Shown: positions 1 through 5,444, numbered from the stretch's first letter. The stretch: DNA of 5,836 nucleotides from Caldisericota bacterium (GCA_026390245.1 JAPLGI010000080.1:1-5836), one strand, 5' to 3'. The notes: generated by a model not told the origin, from the letters alone. Program-made: numbers and translations.

Positions 1-471
1 GAAGAACTGGCCACGGCCATGGGTATCCCCGTCAAGAAGATCATCCGGTATCTGCGCCTCGGACAACAGCCACTGTCTCTCGAGAACACCGTCGGAGACG
101 AGGAAGAGAGTCGTCTGGAAAACTTCATCGAGGATGAGAAGTCTCCTTCTCCTGAGAAGGAGACGTTCAACAAGTACTACAAGGAACAACTGGAGCGCAT
201 CCTAGAGACGCTCCCGGACCGCGAGAAGAAGATCCTCATTTACAGAGAGGGTCTTCAGGGTGAATACGAGCACACGCTAGAAGAAGTCGGCACTATGTTC
301 CAGGTGACGCGTGAGCGTATCCGCCAGATCGAGGCCAAAGCCAAGCGCAAGCTGAAGGATATGATTGCCAAGGAGAATGGGATGAGCGAGGAGGACATGC
401 ACAACGATGGCAACGTCATCCGGCATCGCACATCGTCCAATCGAAGGCGGTCACCTTCCCAGTCCTCATGA
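1..471 (+). CDS. rpoD: Primary (RpoD/SigA-type) sigma-70 factor, C-terminal part
   Basis: Partial gene: the frame is open from base 1 (EELATAMGIP...) and ends at TGA 469-471, leaving 156 visible residues; the N-terminus lies upstream of the window. Sigma-70 factors guide RNA polymerase to promoters. Visible residues 1-23 fit region 3. Residues 23-51 are the region 3.2 finger (QPLSLENTVGDEEESRLENFIED, close to the family form). Residues 65-85 fit region 4.1, and 92-117 are the region 4.2 helix-turn-helix that reads the -35 element (TLEEVGTMF, VTRERIRQIEAKAKRKL). The conserved finger supports a primary rather than an alternative sigma. Two oddities: the usual RFGL in region 4 reads REGL (82-85), and about 39 residues follow the helix-turn-helix, ending in a basic, serine-rich tail. 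No strong terminator was seen before the tRNA promoter. The family is certain; the symbol (rpoD or sigA) depends on naming custom. Confidence 0.93.
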   Translation, partial: EELATAMGIPVKKIIRYLRLGQQPLSLENTVGDEEESRLENFIEDEKSPSPEKETFNKYYKEQLERILETLPDREKKILIYREGLQGEYEHTLEEVGTMFQVTRERIRQIEAKAKRKLKDMIAKENGMSEEDMHNDGNVIRHRTSSNRRRSPSQSS

Positions 472-483
472 ACAGTCAGCATC

Positions 484-511
484 TTGACATACGAGCTGTC
501 AACACTACAAT
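484..511 (+). promoter_or_regulatory. Promoter of tRNA-Asn
   Basis: A perfect -35 box TTGACA (484-489) is followed after 16 bp by a -10 box TACAAT (506-511, one mismatch to TATAAT). Transcription should start near 518, a few bases before the mature tRNA 5' end at 523. The -35 box is also the left arm of a perfect inverted repeat (TTGACA 484-489, TGTCAA 497-502). This promoter begins 13 nt after the sigma factor stop codon, so the tRNA can be transcribed independently. Confidence 0.8.
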
Positions 512-522
512 AACTGGTACGT

Positions 523-598
523 TCCCCGATAGCTCAACGGTGGTAGCACTGGACTGTTAATCCGGGGGTTGTAGGTTCGAATCCTACTCGGGGAGCCA
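523..598 (+). tRNA. tRNA-Asn (anticodon GTT)
   Basis: A full cloverleaf can be drawn. The acceptor stem TCCCCGA (523-529) pairs with TCGGGGA (588-594), then discriminator G595 and an encoded CCA (596-598). The anticodon stem CTGGA/TCCGG holds loop CTGTTAA, with anticodon GTT at 556-558, so it reads Asn codons AAC/AAU. The T arm is GTAGG-TTCGAAT-CCTAC, fully paired. The D arm is slightly irregular: GCT pairs with AGC, but the fourth pair is a C/T mismatch. The gene has its own promoter and terminator and should form a single-tRNA unit downstream of the sigma factor gene. Confidence 0.96.
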
Positions 599-637
599 GA
601 ATTGACTGTTTCGGCGTTCCTATCGCCTGCTTGACAC

Positions 638-670
638 AAGACCCCAACGGATTTGATCCCTTGGGGTCTT
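638..670 (+). terminator. Intrinsic terminator after tRNA-Asn
   Basis: A perfect 10-bp stem, AAGACCCCAA (638-647) with TTGGGGTCTT (661-670). Its 13-nt loop can fold further (GGAT 649-652 with ATCC 656-659), giving a long hairpin with one C/C mismatch. The 3' flank is pyrimidine-rich (CTTCTTCAC) rather than a clean T run, but the 3' arm itself ends in TCTT. It lies 40 nt after the tRNA and probably ends both the tRNA transcript and any read-through from the sigma gene. The opposite strand has no T run, so termination is most likely in the plus direction. Confidence 0.72.
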
Positions 671-859
671 CTTCACTCCCACTGGAGAGACATCACCTGA
701 TGGAACACAAGACATGACCCGGTGTCGGTTCCTGGACGCGGGCAGAGCCCGAGAGCGGGCGGAAAAGGCATCAAACAGCTGAGGCCATGGCGATGCTTCG
801 TTGGGATCCGGCTTACCGTCAGCTTCGCCACAGGCGAGATTGCATGGCTCTTCGCCAGG
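671..859. other. Intergenic stretch without a gene
   Basis: No convincing gene was seen on either strand. It contains small hairpins: CGGGC-AGA-GCCCG at 739-751 and TCGCC-ACA-GGCGA at 825-837. On the minus strand a weak imperfect hairpin (767-786: GGC/GCC and TCA/TGA pairs around one mismatch) is followed by TTTT (763-766). This could be the terminator of the membrane-protein gene at 860-1111, about 75 nt past its stop codon, but the stem is short and the call is weak. Confidence 0.4.
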
Positions 860-1111
860 CTATCTCCTTCCGCCCCTTATGGCCCGGACCACGGCGATCA
901 GCAATATCGCGCCAACCACCGCCGTGATCAGGGCTCCCCATATTCCGCTGCTCGGAATTTTCAGCAACCCGAACACATATCCGCCGATGTAGCCGCCGAT
1001 CGCACCGATGACCAAATCACCGAGCAAGCCATAACCGCTGCCTTTCATGACTTGACCCGCAATCCAGCCTGCAGCAATACCGATGATAATCCACCAGAGC
1101 CAGCTTGGCAT
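860..1111 (-). CDS. GlsB/YeaQ/YmgE family small membrane protein
   Basis: An 83-residue, glycine-rich, very hydrophobic protein resembling the GlsB/YeaQ/YmgE family (called transglycosylase-associated in Pfam). Three membrane segments are visible at about 4-22 (starting WLWWIIIGIAAGWIAG), 29-50 (LLGDLVIGAIGGYIGGYVFGLL) and 57-78 (GIWGALITAVVGAILLIAVVRA), followed by a basic cytoplasmic-type end RGGRR. The GxxxG-like glycine spacing and total length of about 80 are typical of the family. Members are often stress-induced and their biochemical role is unknown; the transglycosylase name rests on weak evidence. The ATG at 1111 is supported by an AAGGAGG ribosome site (1119-1125) 7 nt upstream. The gene stands alone, read away from ispE, with a likely promoter at 1270-1298. 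The family call is confident, the function is not. Confidence 0.9.
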   Translation of the reverse strand: MPSWLWWIIIGIAAGWIAGQVMKGSGYGLLGDLVIGAIGGYIGGYVFGLLKIPSSGIWGALITAVVGAILLIAVVRAIRGGRR

Positions 1112-1118
1112 GTCCTAA

Positions 1119-1125
1119 CCTCCTT
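1119..1125 (-). promoter_or_regulatory. Strong ribosome binding site of the GlsB-family gene
   Basis: The minus strand reads AAGGAGG, 7 nt before the ATG at 1111-1109. This near-perfect Shine-Dalgarno sequence fixes the start and contrasts with ispE, which has none. Confidence 0.85.
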
Positions 1126-1424
1126 GTCTCGAAATCCTAGTCGTGGATTGACTATCAGACCTCAGATAGACCGAACCTTCGATGCCTGCCAGCCACTTCC
1201 TGTCAATGTATCCTTGCTCAGGGCCGGCTTGCCCGGACATCGACGAGCGTCAAACAGCATACCAATGGCATATTATCAATTCGGAATGGTCGTGTCAACC
1301 CCCCAGTTTCCCTGTATCTGACCGCACATCCTGACTTCTCTTCCGACATTCTCCGACGGCGCACCTTAACCCACATATCGACTCTGTTTCGGGTCCAGGT
1401 GATGCACGTCGATCGGTTCAACGC
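1126..1424. other. Intergenic region between divergent genes
   Basis: Separates the minus-strand membrane-protein gene from the plus-strand ispE. It holds the minus-strand promoter at 1270-1298 and the long leader derived from it. Open frames crossing it on both strands have no ribosome site, no recognisable domain and overlap real genes, so I take them as chance. A second TTGACA on the minus strand (1206-1201) has no matching -10 box. Confidence 0.6.
1270..1298 (-). promoter_or_regulatory. Probable promoter of the GlsB-family gene
   Basis: On the minus strand a perfect TTGACA (1298-1293) is followed after 17 bp by TAATAT (1275-1270), preceded by TGA so that it forms an extended -10 (TG-N-TAATAT). 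A shifted reading, GATAAT with a 15-bp spacer, is also possible. Transcription would begin near 1263, leaving a 5' leader of about 150 nt before the start codon at 1111. No other minus-strand promoter of similar quality was seen nearer the gene. Confidence 0.6.
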
Positions 1425-1430
1425 TATAAT
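1425..1430 (+). promoter_or_regulatory. -10 box of ispE; implies a leaderless transcript
   Basis: A perfect TATAAT sits at 1425-1430. With the usual distance from the -10 box to the start point (last T at -7), transcription would begin at 1437, exactly the A of the ispE ATG. No purine-rich ribosome site precedes this ATG. The -35 region (around 1402-1407, ATGCAC) is a poor match, so the promoter may be weak or depend on an activator. Confidence 0.6.
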
Positions 1431-1436
1431 CAACGC

Positions 1437-2375
1437 ATGAGCGATCGGACAGATCAACGCACTAGTGATACTCCGCAGCGCCTTTGCATCAAGACAAGAG
1501 TCAAGGTCAATGCATGGCTGCGAGTGCTTCCCAAGCGCGACGACCGCGAGCTTCACGAACTGGAGTCACTCTTCTTGAGCATCGCAACAGGTGATCTGCT
1601 GCACTTCGAGACATGTCGCTCGACGGCAGCGGAATTCCATCTCACATGCAATCGTCCTGATTTGCTTCCGCACAACTCCGTACAGCAAGCTTGGGCTGCC
1701 TTCAGTGAGGCCATCGGACCACTCCAGGGACATCATACGCTACGGATCACTGCGTACCTAGAGAAACGCATCCCTGAGAAGACCGGGCTTGGCGCAGGCA
1801 GCGGCGACGCAGGGGCAACCCTGCTCGCGCTCAACCAGATCCATGAGTTTCCGTTTGGTCACGACCAACTGATTGCTCTGGCCAGCTCGCTCGGTTCTGA
1901 CGTGCCATTCTTTGTCCAGTCAGGACCGTGCATCGTGCGCGGTACTGGCGAGAACGTGGAACCCATCCCCGCGCTTCCTCCCCTTTGGTGCTGCGTTGTT
2001 CTTCCGACCTTCCGCATCAACACCAGCCACGCCTACTCAGTTCTCGACGAAGTCATGGACGAACGAGGATCGTCAGCGGTCGATCCTGCGGCTGACCTGA
2101 CCACCGTTGTCGAGGCCCTTCGCACGCGCACACGCCTCCAAGGCCCTGATGAGTTACGCCTGAACTCGTTTGAGGTGACTCTTGGCCACAACACTGCCAG
2201 TTTCCTGAGCATTCGTAGCAATCTCCTCTCAAATGGCGCTATTCTCGCCGGTCTCAGCGGTTCAGGGAGCGCTGTCTTCGGCATCTATGCAGAAAGGGCA
2301 GCTGCCGAAGCAGCTGCCCTCGATGTCCAGCGACGCGTCAGCACCGCACGAACAATCGTTGCAGAAGTCAGGTAG
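1437..2375 (+). CDS. ispE: 4-diphosphocytidyl-2-C-methyl-D-erythritol kinase
   Basis: A GHMP-family kinase that phosphorylates CDP-methylerythritol with ATP in the MEP route to isoprenoid precursors; cytosolic. The 312 residues (family usually about 280-310) show the expected layout. The N-terminal substrate motif is VKVNAWLRVLPKRDDRELHEL (22-42), with the catalytic lysine likely K23. The ATP-binding glycine loop is GLGAGSGDAG (117-126), the catalytic-base region is GSDVPFFV (153-160, likely D155), and the C-terminal GHMP motif is LSGSGSAVF (273-281). Two motifs are unusual: the common DGYHEL is RELHEL and the common GLGGGSSDAA is GLGAGSGDAG. ATG 1437 is the only start available: the frame is open back to a stop at 1332-1334 but has no other ATG, GTG or TTG upstream of the catalytic lysine. 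The N-terminus is about 13 residues longer than usual before that lysine. The gene converges on rplL with 3 nt between stop codons. Family sure, activity very likely. Confidence 0.9.
   Translation: MSDRTDQRTSDTPQRLCIKTRVKVNAWLRVLPKRDDRELHELESLFLSIATGDLLHFETCRSTAAEFHLTCNRPDLLPHNSVQQAWAAFSEAIGPLQGHHTLRITAYLEKRIPEKTGLGAGSGDAGATLLALNQIHEFPFGHDQLIALASSLGSDVPFFVQSGPCIVRGTGENVEPIPALPPLWCCVVLPTFRINTSHAYSVLDEVMDERGSSAVDPAADLTTVVEALRTRTRLQGPDELRLNSFEVTLGHNTASFLSIRSNLLSNGAILAGLSGSGSAVFGIYAERAAAEAAALDVQRRVSTARTIVAEVR
2296..2319 (-). terminator. UUCG-capped terminator-like hairpin for the rpl operon, inside ispE
   Basis: A perfect 10-bp stem (GGGCAGCTGC 2296-2305 with GCAGCTGCCC 2310-2319). Read on the minus strand its loop is UUCG closed by C-G, the extra-stable tetraloop class, and it is followed by TTTCTGCAT. 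It lies about 60 nt past the rplL stop codon, where the operon transcript needs an end. On the plus strand the loop would be CGAA with no T run after it. The U tract is short, so efficiency is uncertain. It codes for the Ala-rich AAAEAAA stretch of IspE on the other strand. Confidence 0.6.
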
Positions 2376-2378
2376 AGA

Positions 2379-2741
2379 CTACTTGACCTCGGCGGTGGCG
2401 CCGGCAGCCTCGAGCTTGGCCTTGATCTCGTTGGCTTCCTTCTCCGGAATGTGCTCTTTGACGGGCTTCGGAGCACCATCAACAACGTCTTTGGATTCCT
2501 TGAGGCCAAGGCCCGTAATCTCACGGACAACCTTGATGACTTCGATCTTCTTCTCGCCTACGGTCTTCAGGATAACGTCAAACTCAGTCTTGACTTCGGC
2601 AACAGCAACCGGGGCAGCGGCAACAGCAGCAACCGGGGCAGCGGCTGAAACGCCGAACTTCTCTTCGATCATCTTGACGAGATCAGCAAGGTCAAGAACG
2701 GTCATACTCTCGATAGCTGAAAGGATCTCTTCTTTAGTCAT
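2379..2741 (-). CDS. rplL: 50S ribosomal protein L7/L12
   Basis: Stalk protein that recruits and stimulates translation GTPases (EF-Tu, EF-G, IF2, RF3); two or three dimers bind L10. The 120 residues match the family in length and order. An N-terminal dimerisation helix region spans 1-31 ([31 protein letters not shown]). An Ala/Pro/Val hinge spans about 32-50. The C-terminal factor-binding domain spans about 52-120, with [41 protein letters not shown] and an [14 protein letters not shown] helix. AGGAGG (2748-2753) lies 6 nt before the ATG. It follows rplJ by 23 nt and is the last gene of the operon. Its hinge is Ala-rich and slightly repetitive ([15 protein letters not shown]), as usual. Confidence 0.98.
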   Translation of the reverse strand: MTKEEILSAIESMTVLDLADLVKMIEEKFGVSAAAPVAAVAAAPVAVAEVKTEFDVILKTVGEKKIEVIKVVREITGLGLKESKDVVDGAPKPVKEHIPEKEANEIKAKLEAAGATAEVK

Positions 2742-2764
2742 GTCATTCCTCCTATTGAATGATG

Positions 2765-3310
2765 TTATGATTGCGGTGTGACCTGAGCCTTCTGCTCACG
2801 GACCTTATCAAGTGCGTAGACAATACTGCTTACAGTCTGTTTCAGTGCCATGGCAAGCCCTGTAACTGGCCCGTTCATGCCGCGGCATACCTGTGCGATG
2901 AGTTCATCTCTGGTCGGCAACAGCGCGAGACGCTCGACCATCGGCTCATCGAAGAAGTTCCCATCAACGATTGCGCCCTTGACCACAAAGCGCTGTTCGC
3001 CAGGCTTGTTGGTCGGCTTCTTGTACAAGGCCTTTGCCAGAATGGATGGGTCGGTCTTGCCTAGCCCTATTGCGGTCATCTGCGTGAACAGAGACTCCGG
3101 CAACGTCAGACCGATTTCCTTCATGGCCCGCTCGAGGAGAGTATTCTTGACGACAACGTACTCAATACCCTGCTTCGTCAACCTCTTGCGCTCATTTGCA
3201 ACGAATGACGCCTTCAGCCCCTCATAACCTACAAACACGATGGACTCCGACTCTTTCAATTGCTTGACAAGGTCATCTACAAGCTGTTTCTTCTGATCCT
3301 TAGTTAGCAT
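2765..3310 (-). CDS. rplJ: 50S ribosomal protein L10
   Basis: Anchors L7/L12 dimers to 23S rRNA at the base of the stalk; in complex with L7/L12 it usually represses its own mRNA. The 181 residues include the N-terminal rRNA-binding domain ([52 protein letters not shown] at 52-62), a central part ([34 protein letters not shown]) and a C-terminal helix that carries L7/L12 dimers ([23 protein letters not shown]). The ATG at 3310 has an AGGAGGT site (3316-3322) 5 nt upstream. It sits after a 157-nt gap that contains an L10 leader and attenuator and is followed closely by rplL. The length is slightly above the common 165-175, mostly in the C-terminus, which may affect how many L7/L12 dimers bind. 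Confidence 0.97.
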   Translation of the reverse strand: MLTKDQKKQLVDDLVKQLKESESIVFVGYEGLKASFVANERKRLTKQGIEYVVVKNTLLERAMKEIGLTLPESLFTQMTAIGLGKTDPSILAKALYKKPTNKPGEQRFVVKGAIVDGNFFDEPMVERLALLPTRDELIAQVCRGMNGPVTGLAMALKQTVSSIVYALDKVREQKAQVTPQS

Positions 3311-3330
3311 GTTTCACCTCCTCTTTGCCT

Positions 3331-3467
3331 AGAAAAAGAAAAGCTCTCTGCCAAAGACAGAGAGCCGTATTGCACGTGGTCATCAAGCGCAAACGCCTCG
3401 GCGGGCAAGATTGAGGGGATGAACCCCGCTCGCTGTCTTGGGCTACAAGTTGCAGTAGAAGTGTACT
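3331..3467 (-). promoter_or_regulatory. L10 leader (autoregulatory RNA of rplJL)
   Basis: The rplA-rplJ gap carries a structured leader like the L10(L7/L12)-binding leaders of Gram-positive bacteria. On the minus strand, a core at about 3443-3394 contains CCCAAGACAGC, then GCGGG (3429-3425) pairing with CCCGC (3405-3401), then CGAGGCG. The AGACAGC and GCCGAGG elements flanking a G/C stem are what I recall of the L10 leader consensus kink-turn. Downstream is the attenuator. The 16-nt segment 3443-3428 is complementary to the terminator 5' arm and loop (3365-3350) at 14 of 16 positions. This predicts that L10 complex binding the core frees the terminator arm, while its absence lets an antiterminator form. 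Assignment rests on recalled consensus, not a model search. Confidence 0.72.
3343..3365 (-). terminator. Attenuator (intrinsic terminator) before rplJ
   Basis: Minus-strand stem GCTCTCTG (3365-3358) with CAGAGAGC (3350-3343), a 7-nt loop, then TTTTCTTTTTCT (3342-3331): a textbook intrinsic terminator. It lies after rplA and just before the rplJ ribosome site, so it must be read through for L10 and L7/L12 to be made. Its 5' arm can instead pair with an upstream leader segment (3428-3443). Confidence 0.88.
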
Positions 3468-4157
3468 CTAAAGTTTGCTCGTGTCCAGCCGGATTGCCGG
3501 ACTCATCGTGAGAGACATATAGGTCTTCCCGACGTACGTTCCCTTGACCGAGGAAGGACGAGCTCTCTGGACCGCCTCAAACAGAGACATGAAGTTCTCC
3601 TTGATGGCAGCAGGGGCAAAACTCGACTTGCCAAGAGGGCAGTGAATCGTGCCAATCTTGTCAACGCGGAACTCGATCTTGCCCGCCTTGAACTCGCGAA
3701 CAGCCTTCCCCACATCTAATGTCACGGTGCCGGCCTTCGGGTTGGGCATCAATCCGCGTGGTCCCAATACGCGAGCCACTTTTCCAAGCGTCGCCATCAT
3801 GTCGGGCGTTGCGACTGCTACGTCAAAGTCCAGCCAGCCGCCTTTGATCTTCTCGACAAGCTCCTCGCCGCCAACAAAGTCAGCGCCAGCCTCTTGAGCC
3901 TCAGCGGTCTTGTCGCCCTTCGTGAACACGGCGACTCTGACCGTCTTGCCCGTGCCAGCCGGAAGTGTCACGACGCCCCGAACGTTCTGGTCGGCCTGCT
4001 TTGGATCCACGTTGAGCTTCATGCAGACCTCAATCGTCTCATCGAACTTGGCAGTTCTCAATTTGGGAAGCAGTTCGACTGCCTCATCCAACGTATAGAT
4101 CTTGGCATAATCGACAAGCTTTGCCACTTCCTGATACTTCTTTCCCTTCTTGCTCAT
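3468..4157 (-). CDS. rplA: 50S ribosomal protein L1
   Basis: Forms the mobile L1 stalk that helps release deacylated tRNA from the E site, and in many bacteria represses its own operon by binding mRNA. The 229 residues are typical length. Visible features are the N-terminal [28 protein letters not shown], the rRNA-binding face [25 protein letters not shown] (about 37-61) and the domain II signature [17 protein letters not shown] (about 129-145). The C-terminal part has [18 protein letters not shown] and [26 protein letters not shown] site (4164-4168) precedes ATG 4157 by 6 nt. It is followed by the L10 leader, so transcripts that stop at the attenuator end with this gene. A bulged hairpin sits just upstream (4175-4197). 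Confidence 0.98.
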   Translation of the reverse strand: MSKKGKKYQEVAKLVDYAKIYTLDEAVELLPKLRTAKFDETIEVCMKLNVDPKQADQNVRGVVTLPAGTGKTVRVAVFTKGDKTAEAQEAGADFVGGEELVEKIKGGWLDFDVAVATPDMMATLGKVARVLGPRGLMPNPKAGTVTLDVGKAVREFKAGKIEFRVDKIGTIHCPLGKSSFAPAAIKENFMSLFEAVQRARPSSVKGTYVGKTYMSLTMSPAIRLDTSKL

Positions 4158-4174
4158 GAATTACCTCCGTGGTT

Positions 4175-4197
4175 ACGTGGAGAAACTCCTCCCACGT
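4175..4197 (-). promoter_or_regulatory. Bulged hairpin between rplK and rplA
   Basis: On the minus strand, ACGT (4197-4194) pairs with ACGT (4178-4175), and GGAG (4189-4186) pairs with CTCC (4182-4179) around a TTT loop. This leaves an unpaired GGGA (4193-4190) on one side only. It has no T run and lies 6 nt before the rplA ribosome site, so it is not a terminator. L1 binds RNA helices with asymmetric internal loops, so this could be an L1 feedback site; that role is inference. Confidence 0.4.
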
Positions 4198-4208
4198 GCG
4201 CTATGAAT

Positions 4209-4637
4209 CTATGACTCAACGACCGTTACTCCCATACTCCTGGCAGAGCCCGCAATAATCTTGATGGCTTCCTCGATGTCAGCAGTATTGAGATCCTCCA
4301 TCTTGATCTTGGCGATCTCAGCCAGCTGGGCCTTCGTGATACGACCGACCTTCTTCTTGTTGGGTTCACCGGATCCAGCCTCGATCTTGATTGCTCTCTT
4401 GATGAGAGATGAAGCCGGCGGAGTCTTGGTGATGAAGGTGAACGATTTGTCTTCGAACACCGTTATGACGGCCGGGATAACCAGGCCAGGCTTGTCTTTG
4501 GTCCTCTCATTGAATTGCTTGCAGAACTCCATTATATTGACGCCCTTCTGACCGAGAGCTGGACCAACAGGCGGTGCTGGTGTCGCCTTCCCTCCCTCAA
4601 TCTGTACGCGCGCGTACCCTACAATCTTCTTCGCCAT
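4209..4637 (-). CDS. rplK: 50S ribosomal protein L11
   Basis: Binds the 23S GTPase-associated region together with L10, contacts elongation factors and is the site of action of thiostrepton-type antibiotics. With the ATG at 4637 the protein has 142 residues, the normal length, beginning [18 protein letters not shown]. The proline-rich N-terminal signature [28 protein letters not shown] is clear. The C-terminal rRNA-binding domain contains [44 protein letters not shown]. An in-frame GTG at 4646-4644 would add three residues, but the only purine-rich site (AGGGGGT, 4654-4648) lies 1 nt from it and 10 nt from the ATG, which favours the ATG. It follows nusG by about 30 nt and precedes rplA, as in most bacteria. 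Confidence 0.96.
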   Translation of the reverse strand: MAKKIVGYARVQIEGGKATPAPPVGPALGQKGVNIMEFCKQFNERTKDKPGLVIPAVITVFEDKSFTFITKTPPASSLIKRAIKIEAGSGEPNKKKVGRITKAQLAEIAKIKMEDLNTADIEEAIKIIAGSARSMGVTVVES

Positions 4638-4667
4638 AGTAAACACTACCCCCTAAACATAGACCTG

Positions 4668-5198
4668 TCAGATCTTCTTGATGAAGCCAAAGTCGATCTC
4701 GACTGGCAATTCGCGCCCGAACATCATAAGCTTGATGCGGGCCTTTTCCTTCTCAGGCGAGATGCTCTCGACCTTGCCTTGCATGCCGTCAAACGGGCCA
4801 CCGATGATCTGTACGGTGTCGCCAACTTCAAAGTGAAGCTTGGCTACCGCTTCTTCCTCGGAAACCCTGTTCTTGATAATTCGCTCCACCTCTTCATCCG
4901 ATAGAGGAATGGGCTTGCCATAATTGCCCACGAAGCCGAGAATGCCGGGAGTGTGCGTAACCACATTCCAAGTCTCGTCATCCATGATCATCTCAACAAC
5001 GAGATACCCTGGATAGACTTTCTCCTGCTTCACTTTCCGCTCCCCGTTCTTGATAATCACCTTGTTATCCACGGGAAGAACCACGGAAAAGACGCGGTCT
5101 GTCAGAGCCAGCGTCTTGACTTTCTGTTCCAGATTGTTTCTGGCCTTTTCCTCCGCACCCGAATACGTGTGCAGAAGGTACCAGTTACGCTCGGTCAT
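4668..5198 (-). CDS. nusG: Transcription elongation/antitermination factor NusG
   Basis: Binds the RNA polymerase clamp, modulates pausing and termination and can link polymerase to the ribosome. The 176 residues are standard length without an inserted domain. The N-terminal NGN domain (about 1-115) shows NWYLLHTYSGAEEKARNNLE, VYPGYLVVEMIMDDETWNVV and THTPGILGFVG. The C-terminal KOW domain (about 122-176) shows FEVGDTVQIIGGPFDGMQGKVESI and MFGRELPVEIDF. The start ATG at 5198 is 6 nt after the secE stop codon and has only a weak ribosome site, so translation is probably coupled to secE. The secE-nusG-rplK order is highly conserved in Bacteria. NusG may also act on the rplJ attenuator in this operon, which is inference. 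Confidence 0.98.
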   Translation of the reverse strand: MTERNWYLLHTYSGAEEKARNNLEQKVKTLALTDRVFSVVLPVDNKVIIKNGERKVKQEKVYPGYLVVEMIMDDETWNVVTHTPGILGFVGNYGKPIPLSDEEVERIIKNRVSEEEAVAKLHFEVGDTVQIIGGPFDGMQGKVESISPEKEKARIKLMMFGRELPVEIDFGFIKKI

Positions 5199-5204
5199 CC
5201 AGGC

Positions 5205-5423
5205 CTACGCGCTGATGAGCCACTTCAGGGCGGCTGCAAACAAGTAGTCCCAAGCTCCGATGTACAGGGCCCAGAATGCAACGAAGCTGATAATCGTTAC
5301 TCCGGACTTCATGAGTTCGCGAGGCCGAGGCCACGTGACCCTGTGCCCAATCTCCGTCCACATGGACCGAATCCAGTTCTTGAATCGTATGCCTGTCGGC
5401 TTGACTGTCTTTGTATTGCTCAC
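5205..5423 (-). CDS. secE: Preprotein translocase subunit SecE
   Basis: Small clamp-like membrane subunit of the SecYEG channel. With a GTG start at 5423 it has 72 residues. It has an amphipathic N-terminal part with the family signature around VTWPRPREL (WP motif), then one membrane segment, SGVTIISFVAFWALYIGAWDYLFAAALKWLI. This single-helix form of about 60-75 residues is the common one outside gammaproteobacteria. GTG is chosen because GAGGAGG (5429-5435) lies 5 nt upstream; a longer in-frame extension to 5477 would run into the mature tRNA-Trp gene and is rejected. The stop codon is 6 nt before nusG. The gene immediately follows tRNA-Trp in the operon. Confidence 0.94.
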   Translation of the reverse strand: MSNTKTVKPTGIRFKNWIRSMWTEIGHRVTWPRPRELMKSGVTIISFVAFWALYIGAWDYLFAAALKWLISA

Positions 5424-5444
5424 ACGTTCCTCCTCAAAAGAAGG

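Noticed and set aside
739..751. Small hairpin CGGGC-AGA-GCCCG as a terminator of the membrane-protein gene
   Set aside because: Only 5 bp and no T run on either strand.
1229..1255. SigB-like promoter (GTTTGA, 15 bp, GGGCAA) on the minus strand upstream of the stress-type membrane protein
   Set aside because: Only a partial match to a Firmicutes-specific consensus, with spacer slightly long, and no evidence that this organism has SigB; a better sigma-70-type promoter lies nearby.
722..1321. A 199-codon plus-strand open frame crossing the intergenic region and the membrane-protein gene
   Set aside because: It lies antisense over the GlsB-family gene, has no ribosome site, no recognisable domain and low-complexity, Pro/Arg-rich content typical of an antisense shadow.
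1218..1556. A 112-codon minus-strand open frame over the intergenic region and the 5' end of ispE
   Set aside because: It overlaps the well-supported ispE start antisense and contains the minus-strand promoter; no family resemblance.
4638..4646. GTG start for rplK three codons upstream
   Set aside because: The only purine-rich site is 1 nt from this GTG, and MAKK is the usual L11 N-terminus with the usual length of 142.
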